A stretch of 64,000 nucleotides of DNA from an uncultured Odoribacter sp. (GTDB lineage: Bacteria > Bacteroidota > Bacteroidia > Bacteroidales > Marinifilaceae). This document shows, piece by piece, positions 54,039 to 62,422 of the stretch. Each line of letters opens with the position of its first letter. Position 1 is the stretch's first letter. The notes beneath the pieces were generated by a model, which had not been told where the DNA came from, made no database searches, and saw only the letters and a list, made by a program, of their open reading frames with translations. The stretch lies in assembly GCA_910588375.1 (NCBI GenBank), contig CAJUQA010000002.1:124001-188000 (forward strand), read 5' to 3'. The position numbers and the translations under genes were made by a program.

Positions 54039-54115
54039 AAAACGAGTCGTTTTCAGTACACAGCCTGCTTGAAGGACTTTATCCTACGTTTCGCATGAAT
54101 TTTTTGAAAAAAGAG

Positions 54116-54123
54116 TATCTTTG
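54116..54123 (+). promoter_or_regulatory. -7 element for guaA
   Basis: TATCTTTG matches TAnnTTTG and ends 21 bp before the ATG at 54145. It overlaps a TTG at 54121 in the same frame, which argues against starting there. Confidence 0.6.
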
Positions 54124-54144
54124 CGCGTAGTAAAAAAAGACAAG

Positions 54145-55674
54145 ATGCAGGAAAAAATTTTAATATTGGATTTCGGCTCTCAATATACGCAACTGATAGC
54201 GAGAAGAGTCCGGGAATTGAATGTGTATTGTGAAATCTATCCCTACAACCATTATCCTCAATTGGATGCTTCCGTAAAAGGAGTGATTCTTTCAGGTAGT
54301 CCTTTTTCAGTAAGGGATGAGAAAGCGCCGCAGCCGGATTTATCGGCGATAAAGGGAAAATTACCTTTATTGGGAGTATGTTTTGGAGCACAATATCTGG
54401 CTCATCATTTCGGAGGAGAAGTAAAGGCTTCCAATAAACGGGAATATGGACGGGCCAACTTAGCATTTGTGGATGGACAGAGTCCGTTATTCCTGCATAT
54501 CAGTCATAATTCCCAAGTGTGGATGTCGCATGGGGATACTATCGAAAAATTACCGGAAAATTGTCAAGTTATAGCCAGTACGGCAGATGTGAAAAATGCC
54601 GCTTTTAAGGTGGTCGGAGAAGTAACTTATGGCATCCAGTTTCATCCGGAAGTATATCATAGTACCGAAGGAAAAGAACTGTTGCGCAATTTTGTTGTGG
54701 ATATTTGCGGATGTAACCAAAATTGGACCCCTGATTCCTTTGTGGAAACGACAGTGAAAGATTTGAAAGAAAAGTTGGGTGAAGACCGGGTTATATTGGG
54801 ATTGTCTGGAGGCGTGGATTCTACCGTTGCAGCAATGTTACTGCATAAGGCCGTGGGGAAAAATCTGACCTGTATTTTTGTAGATAACGGATTGTTGAGG
54901 AAAGACGAATTTAAAACGGTGTTGGAAAATTATAAAGAATTGGGGTTGAATGTCGTGGGAGCCGAAGCGGAAGATTTATTTCTCACCCGTCTGGCGGGAG
55001 TAAAGGAGCCTGAAAAAAAGAGAAAAATCATCGGAAGTACGTTTATTGATGTTTTCGATCAGGAAGCTTCTAAGATTAAGGATGCCAAATGGTTGGGACA
55101 AGGTACAATCTATCCCGATGTCATTGAATCTCTGTCTGTAAATGGTCCTTCCCAAACGATAAAATCACATCATAATGTTGGAGGATTGCCTGATTACATG
55201 AAATTAAAATTGGTAGAACCCTTGCGTCTTCTTTTTAAGGATGAAGTGAGACGAGTAGGGAAAAGCTTGGGGTTGGCGGATAAATTTTTACAACGTCACC
55301 CTTTCCCGGGCCCCGGTTTGGCTATTCGTATCTTGGGAGACATAACCAAAGAAAAAGTGCGTTTATTGCAGGAAGCAGATCACATTTTCATCTCCATGCT
55401 GCAAGAAGATGGTCTATATGACAAAGTATGGCAGGCGGGAGTGATGTTGTTACCGGTGCAGAGTGTGGGTGTTATGGGGGATGAACGTACTTATGAAAAT
55501 GTAGTCGCATTAAGGGCAGTTGAATCCACTGACGGCATGACGGCTGATTGGTGCCATTTGCCTTATGAATTTTTGGCCCGAGTGTCCAATCGCATTATAA
55601 ACAATGTGAGAGGAATCAACCGTGTAGTATATGACATCAGTTCCAAACCGCCTGCCACAATCGAGTGGGAATAA
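54145..55674 (+). CDS. guaA: GMP synthase (glutamine-hydrolysing)
   Basis: A 509-residue enzyme of purine synthesis, converting XMP to GMP with ATP and glutamine ammonia. Class I amidotransferase triad: Cys79 (G-V-C-F-G), His167 and Glu169 (F-H-P-E-V). The PP-loop S-G-G-V-D-S is at 221-226. The C-terminal domain has 'H-P-F-P-G-P-G-L-A-I-R' and ends in P-A-T-I-E-W-E. The start at 54145 is chosen because the -7 element occupies the in-frame alternative TTG. A strong terminator follows. Confidence 0.97.
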   Translation: MQEKILILDFGSQYTQLIARRVRELNVYCEIYPYNHYPQLDASVKGVILSGSPFSVRDEKAPQPDLSAIKGKLPLLGVCFGAQYLAHHFGGEVKASNKREYGRANLAFVDGQSPLFLHISHNSQVWMSHGDTIEKLPENCQVIASTADVKNAAFKVVGEVTYGIQFHPEVYHSTEGKELLRNFVVDICGCNQNWTPDSFVETTVKDLKEKLGEDRVILGLSGGVDSTVAAMLLHKAVGKNLTCIFVDNGLLRKDEFKTVLENYKELGLNVVGAEAEDLFLTRLAGVKEPEKKRKIIGSTFIDVFDQEASKIKDAKWLGQGTIYPDVIESLSVNGPSQTIKSHHNVGGLPDYMKLKLVEPLRLLFKDEVRRVGKSLGLADKFLQRHPFPGPGLAIRILGDITKEKVRLLQEADHIFISMLQEDGLYDKVWQAGVMLLPVQSVGVMGDERTYENVVALRAVESTDGMTADWCHLPYEFLARVSNRIINNVRGINRVVYDISSKPPATIEWE

Positions 55675-55695
55675 ATATATAGGTCTGAAATCTAT

Positions 55696-55733
55696 AACCC
55701 CAGCCATTGGTATAAAAAATGGCTGGGGTTTTA
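55696..55733 (+). terminator. Intrinsic terminator after guaA
   Basis: AACCCCAGCCATT (55696-55708) pairs perfectly with AATGGCTGGGGTT (55718-55730), a 13-bp stem followed by TTATTT. Confidence 0.9.
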
Positions 55734-55823
55734 TTTATGCTAAATTCATTAAATAAGAATTTTATATCGAATAGTGAATAAAAAATTACTAACATAGTGA
55801 TATTAAGTGACTCAATTTTGTCG

Positions 55824-55831
55824 TACCTTTG
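55824..55831 (+). promoter_or_regulatory. -7 element for the DHH gene
   Basis: TACCTTTG is an exact TAnnTTTG match, 25 bp before the ATG at 55857. Confidence 0.55.
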
Positions 55832-55856
55832 TCCTGCATTGTACAATATATAGAGA

Positions 55857-56891
55857 ATGAAGGAAATTTTGAAAACGATACAGAGACTTAAATCGCGTTT
55901 AAGCGAAAAGAATTTAAAAACAGTGATAATTCCTCATATTTCGGCAGACGGTGATGCTGTAGGAGCTTGTTCTGCCTTTTCTCTCGTATTGGAGCGCGCA
56001 GGAATTGTAAATCATATTCTTACGTGTGATTTTCTGCCTGATTATTTGAAATGGTTGAAAAACACGGATAAAGCTATTTCCTATCAAGAAAAAGCGGAAA
56101 AATGCAAAAGGCTGATAGCCCAGGCAGATATAATTTTTATGTTGGATCACAATACCACCCAACGGGAAGGAGACCTGGAAACTGTTGTGAAAAACTATAC
56201 CGGACAAAAAGTGATCATAGACCACCATCCTGATCCCGAGCCGGTGGATTTTGTCATTTCAGATACGCGGGTTTCTTCCACTTGTGAACTGTTATACACG
56301 GTGATTCGAGAAATTTGGGGGATAGAAGCCATTACCGGAAATGTGGCGAATGCTCTTTACACGGGAATCAATACGGATACCGGAGGCTTGAATCATAATT
56401 CTTCCCGTCCGGAAACTTATCTTGTCATTGCCCATTTGTTGGAATTAGGACTTAACAAAGCTTATGTGCATGAAAATTTATATCAACACAACCGGATTTC
56501 CCGTTTGCGCTTGGTGGGAAATGCTTTGTTGAATAAACTAACCATTCATCCTGCCTATCCGGTGGCTATTATTCCTATAACCAAGGAAGAACTGGAAAAA
56601 TATGATTATAAGGAAGGTGATCTGGAAGGTTTGGTGAATATCCCTTTGTCGGTGGAAAGCGTAATGGTTTCCATACAGATTACTCAGCGAAAAGAGCGGG
56701 TGAAACTTTCTTTCCGTTCTAAAGGTGATATTCCGGTTAACGAATGGGCAAAAGAACACTTCAATGGAGGGGGCCATTTGAATGCAGCCGGAGGCCAAAG
56801 TTCCATGCCGTTGATAGAAGTAGTTCAAAAAGTGCAGGATACAGCTGCTTGGTTCTTTGAGCATTACCTTGCCGATTATAAACATTCATAG
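55857..56891 (+). CDS. DHH/DHHA1 phosphoesterase (NrnA-like)
   Basis: A 344-residue cytosolic enzyme. The DHH motif I-D-H-H (Asp122-His123-His124) sits with H-I-S-A-D-G-D-A (His27, Asp31, Asp33), L-D-H-N (Asp97) and 'N-T-D-T-G-G', giving the two-metal site. The C-terminal DHHA1 domain has G-G-G-H-x-x-A-A-G. NrnA enzymes degrade nanoRNA and dephosphorylate pAp; Bacteroidota relatives may instead hydrolyse cyclic di-nucleotides or linear products. Transcribed alone, ending 3 bp from the convergent TonB-C-like gene. Confidence 0.88.
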   Translation: MKEILKTIQRLKSRLSEKNLKTVIIPHISADGDAVGACSAFSLVLERAGIVNHILTCDFLPDYLKWLKNTDKAISYQEKAEKCKRLIAQADIIFMLDHNTTQREGDLETVVKNYTGQKVIIDHHPDPEPVDFVISDTRVSSTCELLYTVIREIWGIEAITGNVANALYTGINTDTGGLNHNSSRPETYLVIAHLLELGLNKAYVHENLYQHNRISRLRLVGNALLNKLTIHPAYPVAIIPITKEELEKYDYKEGDLEGLVNIPLSVESVMVSIQITQRKERVKLSFRSKGDIPVNEWAKEHFNGGGHLNAAGGQSSMPLIEVVQKVQDTAAWFFEHYLADYKHS

Positions 56892-56894
56892 AAA

Positions 56895-57776
56895 TTAAAA
56901 TTGAATATCAAGATCCTTAACAGACTTGATATACCTTTCAACCTCTTTGCTTTCTTGAGGAAAAATATAGATAAGGGACGGATCTTTCAAAGAGAAAGTA
57001 TGGTATTTTTCGAATATGAAATTGAGTTGAATATCACAGTCCATGATTTTGGATGGCCCTTCAAAAGCCGGAAGATTCTTTAAGAAATGTAGAATTCTGT
57101 TGCGGAATAATTGGCTTTCACTCCAGGCATATTGGTCGGTTATTTTTCCCGTGCTGTCAAGGGCTATCCGGGCCAAGACATTTACATTTTTAGGAAGACT
57201 GTCCGCAATACTTTTGGAATAATGTGTATGTTCTCTTAAAAGTTTAACGAAATTCTTATATCCGCCGGGAAACTGAGGTTTTTCCCGATATAGCGTATCT
57301 TCATCATACATTTTAAAATCCTGAGAGAAACACTTTGGAACAAGGTGATAGGTTTTATAGGTAAACCCCAGATGAATTTCGTAACCGCAATTTTCTATGT
57401 GGGACGGAGCATTAAAATCAGGAAGCTGTTCTAAAAGATAGAGAACATCCTTTCGAAAAAAATCATGTTTGCACCATGCTTCCCGTTTTGTTATTTTACC
57501 AATACTGTCGAGTGTTATGCGAGCAATGACACGTACATCTTCTGCCAGCGTGTCGGCCATTGCCTGGGAATAATGTGTATGTTTGTTTAAAATGGTAATG
57601 AAATTACTGTATCCGTTGGGAAACAGGGGCTTTTCACAATGCATCAAATTATAATTGTATAGAGTAAAATCTGGATTGTGGATACCTTCTCTAATATGAT
57701 TACTACAAGCTTCCTGAGCAGACAGAGTAAAAGTTGAAAACCCTGCCAGAAAGAACAAAATATAAAGGATTTTCAT
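56895..57776 (-). CDS. Secreted protein with two TonB-C-like repeats
   Basis: A 293-residue exported protein (signal peptide ending L-S-A-Q). Two ~125-residue repeats (about 45-155 and 165-275) each start 'E/C-K-P-x-F-P-x-G-Y-x-N-F' and contain 'A-R-I-x-L-D-S-x-G-K-I-T', then a helix and a 'L-P-x-F-x-x-P-S' strand. This matches the TonB C-terminal domain layout, but there is no N-terminal TonB membrane helix or Pro-rich linker. Inferred: a periplasmic protein with duplicated TonB-C-like folds; the role is unknown. It has its own -7 element. Confidence 0.65.
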   Translation of the reverse strand: MKILYILFFLAGFSTFTLSAQEACSNHIREGIHNPDFTLYNYNLMHCEKPLFPNGYSNFITILNKHTHYSQAMADTLAEDVRVIARITLDSIGKITKREAWCKHDFFRKDVLYLLEQLPDFNAPSHIENCGYEIHLGFTYKTYHLVPKCFSQDFKMYDEDTLYREKPQFPGGYKNFVKLLREHTHYSKSIADSLPKNVNVLARIALDSTGKITDQYAWSESQLFRNRILHFLKNLPAFEGPSKIMDCDIQLNFIFEKYHTFSLKDPSLIYIFPQESKEVERYIKSVKDLDIQF

Positions 57777-57808
57777 GGGTTATTTTAATATATTCTGTTT
57801 TGTGGCTC

Positions 57809-57816
57809 CAAATATA
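57809..57816 (-). promoter_or_regulatory. -7 element for the TonB-C-like gene
   Basis: TATATTTG on the minus strand (complement of 57809-57816) is an exact consensus match, 32 bp before the ATG at 57776. Confidence 0.55.
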
Positions 57817-57948
57817 AATAAATAAGTTAAAAATTAAGAAAATTAACATGATTAATTGATGGGGCGATATTCTAATTAAGAATTTCAGTAAAGCGATGGT
57901 CAGAATTAGTTTTTACAAATAAAGTTTTGCTGTTTGAAATTATATTCG

Positions 57949-57956
57949 TACGTTTG
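57949..57956 (+). promoter_or_regulatory. -7 element for cutC with -33 TTTG
   Basis: TACGTTTG matches TAnnTTTG; TTTG at 57926-57929 lies 19 bp upstream at the -33 position. The leader to the ATG at 58028 is about 65 bases. Confidence 0.6.
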
Positions 57957-58027
57957 TTTATATCCGTGTATGATTACTCATGTAGAGTCATAGGAAAAAG
58001 GATATTTGGAAACAACTTATAGAAAAT

Positions 58028-58774
58028 ATGAAAAAATGTGAACTGGAGGTGTGTGCCTATTCTTTAGAATCTTATCGGGCAGCGAAAGAAGCGGGAGCAA
58101 ACCGGGTGGAATTGTGTACAGCTATGTATGACGGAGGGACTACACCTTCTGCAGCTATGATACGTATGGCACGTCGGATAACAGGGGGAATGGAATTGTA
58201 TGTGATGATTCGTCCCCGAGGTGGGGATTTTCTGTATTCGGAAGAGGAATTCTTTCAGATGCAGGAAGAAATCCGATTTGTCAAAGAAGTCGGTGTGGAT
58301 GGTGTTGTATTGGGAATATTACAGGCGGACGGAAGGGTAGATTGTGAGCGGACAGCTCGGTTGGTAAAGTTGGCCTCTCCATTGAAAGTCACTTTTCATA
58401 GGGCGTTCGATATGACCTGTAATTCCCGGGAAGCGTTGGAAGACGTAATAGAGTGCGGGTGTTTCCGGATATTGACTTCGGGTATGCACAATACGGCATT
58501 GGAAGGAATGAAGGTATTAAGAGAGCTGGTAGAGCAGGCATATGGGCGAATACAAATTATGGCCGGAAGCGGAGTCAATGCAACCAATGCCCGATTATTG
58601 CAGGGAACGGGGGTTGATGCATTGCATATGAGTGGAAAAAGTGTGCGTGATAGTGCCATGACTTTCCGCAATCCGCAAATTTTCATGGGAGGAGTACCCG
58701 GCATTCCGGAATATGAGATTGCTTACAGCGATAAGCGGAAGATTCGGGAAGTGGTAGACATCTTAGGAAAATAA
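58028..58774 (+). CDS. cutC: CutC family protein
   Basis: A 248-residue TIM-barrel protein: 'L-E-V-C-A-Y-S-L-E-S', 'G-A-N-R-V-E-L-C', 'M-I-R-P-R-G-G-D-F', 'V-T-F-H-R-A-F-D' and 'I-M-A-G-S-G-V-N'. Historically linked to copper homeostasis in E. coli, but that role has been questioned, so the function is uncertain. It is followed 11 bp later by the aconitase-family gene, and the two probably share a transcript. Confidence 0.9.
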   Translation: MKKCELEVCAYSLESYRAAKEAGANRVELCTAMYDGGTTPSAAMIRMARRITGGMELYVMIRPRGGDFLYSEEEFFQMQEEIRFVKEVGVDGVVLGILQADGRVDCERTARLVKLASPLKVTFHRAFDMTCNSREALEDVIECGCFRILTSGMHNTALEGMKVLRELVEQAYGRIQIMAGSGVNATNARLLQGTGVDALHMSGKSVRDSAMTFRNPQIFMGGVPGIPEYEIAYSDKRKIREVVDILGK

Positions 58775-58785
58775 AATATAATACC

Positions 58786-60537
58786 ATGAAAAGTACGTTT
58801 GTAGAGAAAATTTTAAATGCACCTGCCGGAAGTATGGTCTACTTGGAACCAGACATCGTGTTAAGTCATGACAATTCGGCCCGCGTACGTAAGATTTTTG
58901 AAAAATCAGGGGGACACACTCTGATAAACCCTGAACATTTATTTATTGTACTTGATAGAAAAATGCCGGGGACTACGGACGAACTTATCCGCGATTATAA
59001 TTCCATCCGTGATTTCATGAAAGAACAACAAGTGGAACATTTTTTTGATTGTGACTGTGGTATATGCCATCAGGTTGTTTCCACTTATTTGCATGGCGGA
59101 AATATCATTGTCGGAAGTGACAGTCATACCTGTACTGCCGGAGCTTTCAACTGTCTGGCCGTGGGCGTGAACAAGACAGAAACCGCCTATCTGTGGAAAA
59201 ACGGAAAAATGTGGTTTCGGGTACCGGAAACGATAAAGATAACGCTGACTGGCAGATTGCGGGATGGTGTATATGCCAAAGATCTGGCACTTTGGATTAT
59301 GGGAATGTTGAGGGAAGAGAATGTAGCCTACAAAGCTATTGAATATCATGGAGAAGGCGTAAGCATGCTCACGATTGCCGACCGTATGACCATTGCCAAT
59401 GTTTCGGCAGAAATGGGAGTTAAAAATTCTGTATTCCCACCCGATGACATTTTGGCCGATTATTTTGGAGACTATGCCGTAAAAGGAATATGGGCGGATT
59501 CGGAAGCAACCTATTATAAGGAATTTGTAATAAACCTGGAAGATGTCATTCCGGTAGTCATGCTTGCGCATGAGCATCAGGAAGTGAAAAGCGGGGAAGA
59601 GTGTGAAGGCTTGGAAGTACAGCAAGGCCTGATTGGTGCTTGTGCCTGCGGTAGAATGGAGGATTTGAGGGTGGTGGCCCGGATTCTGGAAGGTCGTAAG
59701 GTGCACTCCGGATTCCGGTTAGTTGTCGTACCGGCCTCATATGCTATCTATCTTCAAGCTCGGAAAGAAGGTCTGGTGGATACTATTGTGAAAGCCGGAG
59801 CCTCAGTGTCAGGAGCCAGTTGCGGACCTTGTTTAGGAAGCAGTCAAATGGTACAGGCTGATACCAAACGGTTTATCTCGACAACTAACAGCAACTCTAT
59901 GCGACGTATGTCGGAAATCGGAATCGAAAAATATATCGCATCTCCAGCAACGGTAGCAATGACAGCTCTTACCGGGAAAATCACAATGGAAAAGAATTAT
60001 CCTGGGGAAGTTTATCCCTATTGGGGAAATCCTGTCGAAACCCTTCATGTGGATGAATGTGACAATCGGAAAACGGGGAATGTATGGAATTATTCACATG
60101 TCCACTATATTTCCTGCAAACAGATTTTTTCCGATAAACTGACCTCCAAGGTGGCGGCCGACGATACGGAAGCCCTGTTGCCTCATCTGATGAAAGGATT
60201 GGACAGTACATTTGCTTCCCGGGTAGAAAAAGGGGATGTCATTTTAGCCGGCGAAAGTTTCGGAGCCGGACATCTTGTGAAACATGCAGCATTAGGCTTG
60301 GCAGGAGCGGGAATAAAAGCCGTTATCGTAAAGTCTGCCAGCCGCAACTTCTACAGGTTGGCTATTAATTGCGGACTACCGGTCATTATTGCTCCGGAGA
60401 TTGTGAAAGCTTATCAGAAAGGAAACCGCATTGAAATAGACTGGGAAAACAAATCCGTTCTGATGGGGGACAAAACGTTCACATTCCCTTATATTCATCC
60501 GGTCGTATTGGAAATTATGCAAGGGAAGGGGCTGTAA
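58786..60537 (+). CDS. Aconitase/isopropylmalate dehydratase-family protein, LeuC-LeuD fusion
   Basis: A 583-residue protein in which a LeuC-like part (about 1-420) is fused to a LeuD-like swivel part (about 450-583). 4Fe-4S ligands are kept: Cys286 in G-A-C-A-C-G-R, and Cys346/Cys349 in C-G-P-C. G-S-D-S-H-T-C-T-A-G-A-F matches the LeuC D-S-H-T motif. The swivel loop that normally reads G-x-G-S-S-R-E-H-A reads G-A-G-H-L-V-K-H-A (493-501), so the usual Ser and Arg that help catalysis are gone. It may be a variant hydratase with another substrate or a non-catalytic relative. No other leucine genes are nearby. Confidence 0.8.
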   Translation: MKSTFVEKILNAPAGSMVYLEPDIVLSHDNSARVRKIFEKSGGHTLINPEHLFIVLDRKMPGTTDELIRDYNSIRDFMKEQQVEHFFDCDCGICHQVVSTYLHGGNIIVGSDSHTCTAGAFNCLAVGVNKTETAYLWKNGKMWFRVPETIKITLTGRLRDGVYAKDLALWIMGMLREENVAYKAIEYHGEGVSMLTIADRMTIANVSAEMGVKNSVFPPDDILADYFGDYAVKGIWADSEATYYKEFVINLEDVIPVVMLAHEHQEVKSGEECEGLEVQQGLIGACACGRMEDLRVVARILEGRKVHSGFRLVVVPASYAIYLQARKEGLVDTIVKAGASVSGASCGPCLGSSQMVQADTKRFISTTNSNSMRRMSEIGIEKYIASPATVAMTALTGKITMEKNYPGEVYPYWGNPVETLHVDECDNRKTGNVWNYSHVHYISCKQIFSDKLTSKVAADDTEALLPHLMKGLDSTFASRVEKGDVILAGESFGAGHLVKHAALGLAGAGIKAVIVKSASRNFYRLAINCGLPVIIAPEIVKAYQKGNRIEIDWENKSVLMGDKTFTFPYIHPVVLEIMQGKGL

Positions 60538-60547
60538 TAAACGAGGC

Positions 60548-62389
60548 TTATCTTTTCTTATACAAAATGGACAACAGAGTGAAATCATCTGAAAGTTCAG
60601 TTTCGTGGGTGTGTTTGAGCAGATCTTCAAGAATGGTGTTGACAACATCCTTCGGATGCAGAGAATGGGAGGTACGGAGGTTGGCAAGCAATTTGTCTTT
60701 TCCATAGAATTGCGAAAATTTGTCTTCGGCATCAGTAATGCCGTCTGTATATAACAGGAGCAGAGTATTGTCTTTTAATGTATATTTGTATTCATGGTAT
60801 GAATAGTTTTCCAAAATACCGATAGGTGCATCGGGATAAATCCTGATCGGTTCAATCTTTCTGTCGGGATGGACAACAAGAGGTTCCGGGTGACCGGCAT
60901 TTGTAAAGGTAATTTCACCTGTATTTATATTCAAAATCCCCACAACCATGGTGACATACATATCATCATCAGAATTGTCGGACATATAGGTATTGATGGT
61001 ATCGCAAATATGAGACGTTGAGGTTTGTTTGCTGGCGACATACCGGAACAATTTTACTATCGATGCCATGTAAAGAGCTGCCGGAATCCCTTTGCCCGAC
61101 ACATCCCCGATAGCGAAATAGAGCAGATTATTGATTAGGAAATACTCATACAGATCACCGCCTACGCTTTTGGATTGCCGCAATTCTCCTTTTACTTCTA
61201 TATTAGCCGGCAATTGCAAAGGACGGGGCAAAAAGCGCTGTTGAAGTTTTTGTGCCACACGGATTTCCATTTGTATCTTTTCACTGACTCTTAACTTTTC
61301 GGCATAGCTATCCATATTTTGTTGCAGATAGCGGAAAGCATCTCGTAATTCACCGAACTCATCATTGGATTTTATCGACATGATTTGTGCATCTGTCCGC
61401 CCGTTTTTAATATTACGGGCATATCCCGTAAATACTTTCAAGGGCTTGGTAATTTGTCGGGCAATAATGAACGTCATGACAATCAGCAATAACATCGAAA
61501 AACTGCAAATGATTAAAATCAGGCCATAAAACTTATTGGAGGTAATCAATATTTCATGGTATGGACAAATAATGCAGAGTCGCCAGTTCAGGTGAGAAAC
61601 TGGAGTATAGAATAAAAAATGTTTCCGGTTATTGCTGGTAACGGTTGTGAAACTTGTTTTCCCTTTTAAGAAATCCTTTCTGCATTTATTGTCGGTTGAA
61701 TGGGTAAAATATTCGAATATATTATCCGGAGCCGTTTCCAGAGGAGAATAGAGGGTTTCCCCATGATTGTCCGTAAAAAACAAATGGCCTGAATTATACG
61801 GTTTTATGTCTGAAACAAAATTGATAAAACGGTCTGTTCGGAAGATAAAACCTAATGTGGCATGTATTCCGTGTTTTTCGGGTAACGGCACACAATAACA
61901 GATACATTGTTTATTTTGGCAATTGAGAAAAGCCCAGCAACCGCCTTTGGTATTTTTCCGAAAAATATGGGTGGCGTCGGTAAAAACGGGAGCACTTCCC
62001 TTATGGCAGACAATCGAACCTTGTTGCTGACGGATGGCATGCAGGGAATGGGGAGAGTTTCCCGATGAAGCGAATGCGATAAAACATTCGTCCAGATAAG
62101 GATAAGATGACAGAATTTTTGAAGGCAGATTTTGGTGTTTATTATGGTCATATGGACCGACGAAATTATTGATGGCCTGCGGAATCTGTTCCACTCCGAG
62201 AATCCTGCGATCTAATGCTTGCAGAATATTAGAGGAAACATTGTTGGCGTGATTGAACGCGTTATCGTGGATATATTTTTGGGAAGAAAGATAAATACTG
62301 ACAGATAGCAAACAAAATGTGAGGAATAAGGCAGATAAAAGTGATAGGATTAATTTTTTCGTAACACTTTTAAAAGGGTTTTTTTCCAT
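60548..62389 (-). CDS. Membrane SpoIIE/RsbU-type Ser/Thr phosphatase with HAMP and extracytoplasmic sensor
   Basis: A 613-residue protein. Membrane helices at about 12-33 and 286-310 flank a periplasmic sensor (about 34-285). A HAMP domain (about 310-365) and coiled-coil linker lead to the PP2C-like SpoIIE domain (about 400-612), with the metal-binding V-G-G-D-L-Y, G-D-V-S-G-K-G (about 425-431), G-H-P-E-P and 'Y-T-D-G-I-T-D-A-E-D'. The sensor holds a cysteine cluster at 151, 157, 162, 164 and 166, plus others. Such phosphatases usually control anti-sigma antagonists through partner switching; no such partner gene is adjacent. Probably co-transcribed with the upstream metallophosphoesterase (33-bp gap). 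Confidence 0.88.
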   Translation of the reverse strand: MEKNPFKSVTKKLILSLLSALFLTFCLLSVSIYLSSQKYIHDNAFNHANNVSSNILQALDRRILGVEQIPQAINNFVGPYDHNKHQNLPSKILSSYPYLDECFIAFASSGNSPHSLHAIRQQQGSIVCHKGSAPVFTDATHIFRKNTKGGCWAFLNCQNKQCICYCVPLPEKHGIHATLGFIFRTDRFINFVSDIKPYNSGHLFFTDNHGETLYSPLETAPDNIFEYFTHSTDNKCRKDFLKGKTSFTTVTSNNRKHFLFYTPVSHLNWRLCIICPYHEILITSNKFYGLILIICSFSMLLLIVMTFIIARQITKPLKVFTGYARNIKNGRTDAQIMSIKSNDEFGELRDAFRYLQQNMDSYAEKLRVSEKIQMEIRVAQKLQQRFLPRPLQLPANIEVKGELRQSKSVGGDLYEYFLINNLLYFAIGDVSGKGIPAALYMASIVKLFRYVASKQTSTSHICDTINTYMSDNSDDDMYVTMVVGILNINTGEITFTNAGHPEPLVVHPDRKIEPIRIYPDAPIGILENYSYHEYKYTLKDNTLLLLYTDGITDAEDKFSQFYGKDKLLANLRTSHSLHPKDVVNTILEDLLKHTHETELSDDFTLLSILYKKR

Positions 62390-62422
62390 CTTTTCTCAGC
62401 TTATTATACAATAGAAATTGGG

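Noticed and set aside
54121..54144. TTG start for guaA at 54121
   Set aside because: It lies in the -7 promoter element; the ATG at 54145 begins the conserved GuaA N-terminus.
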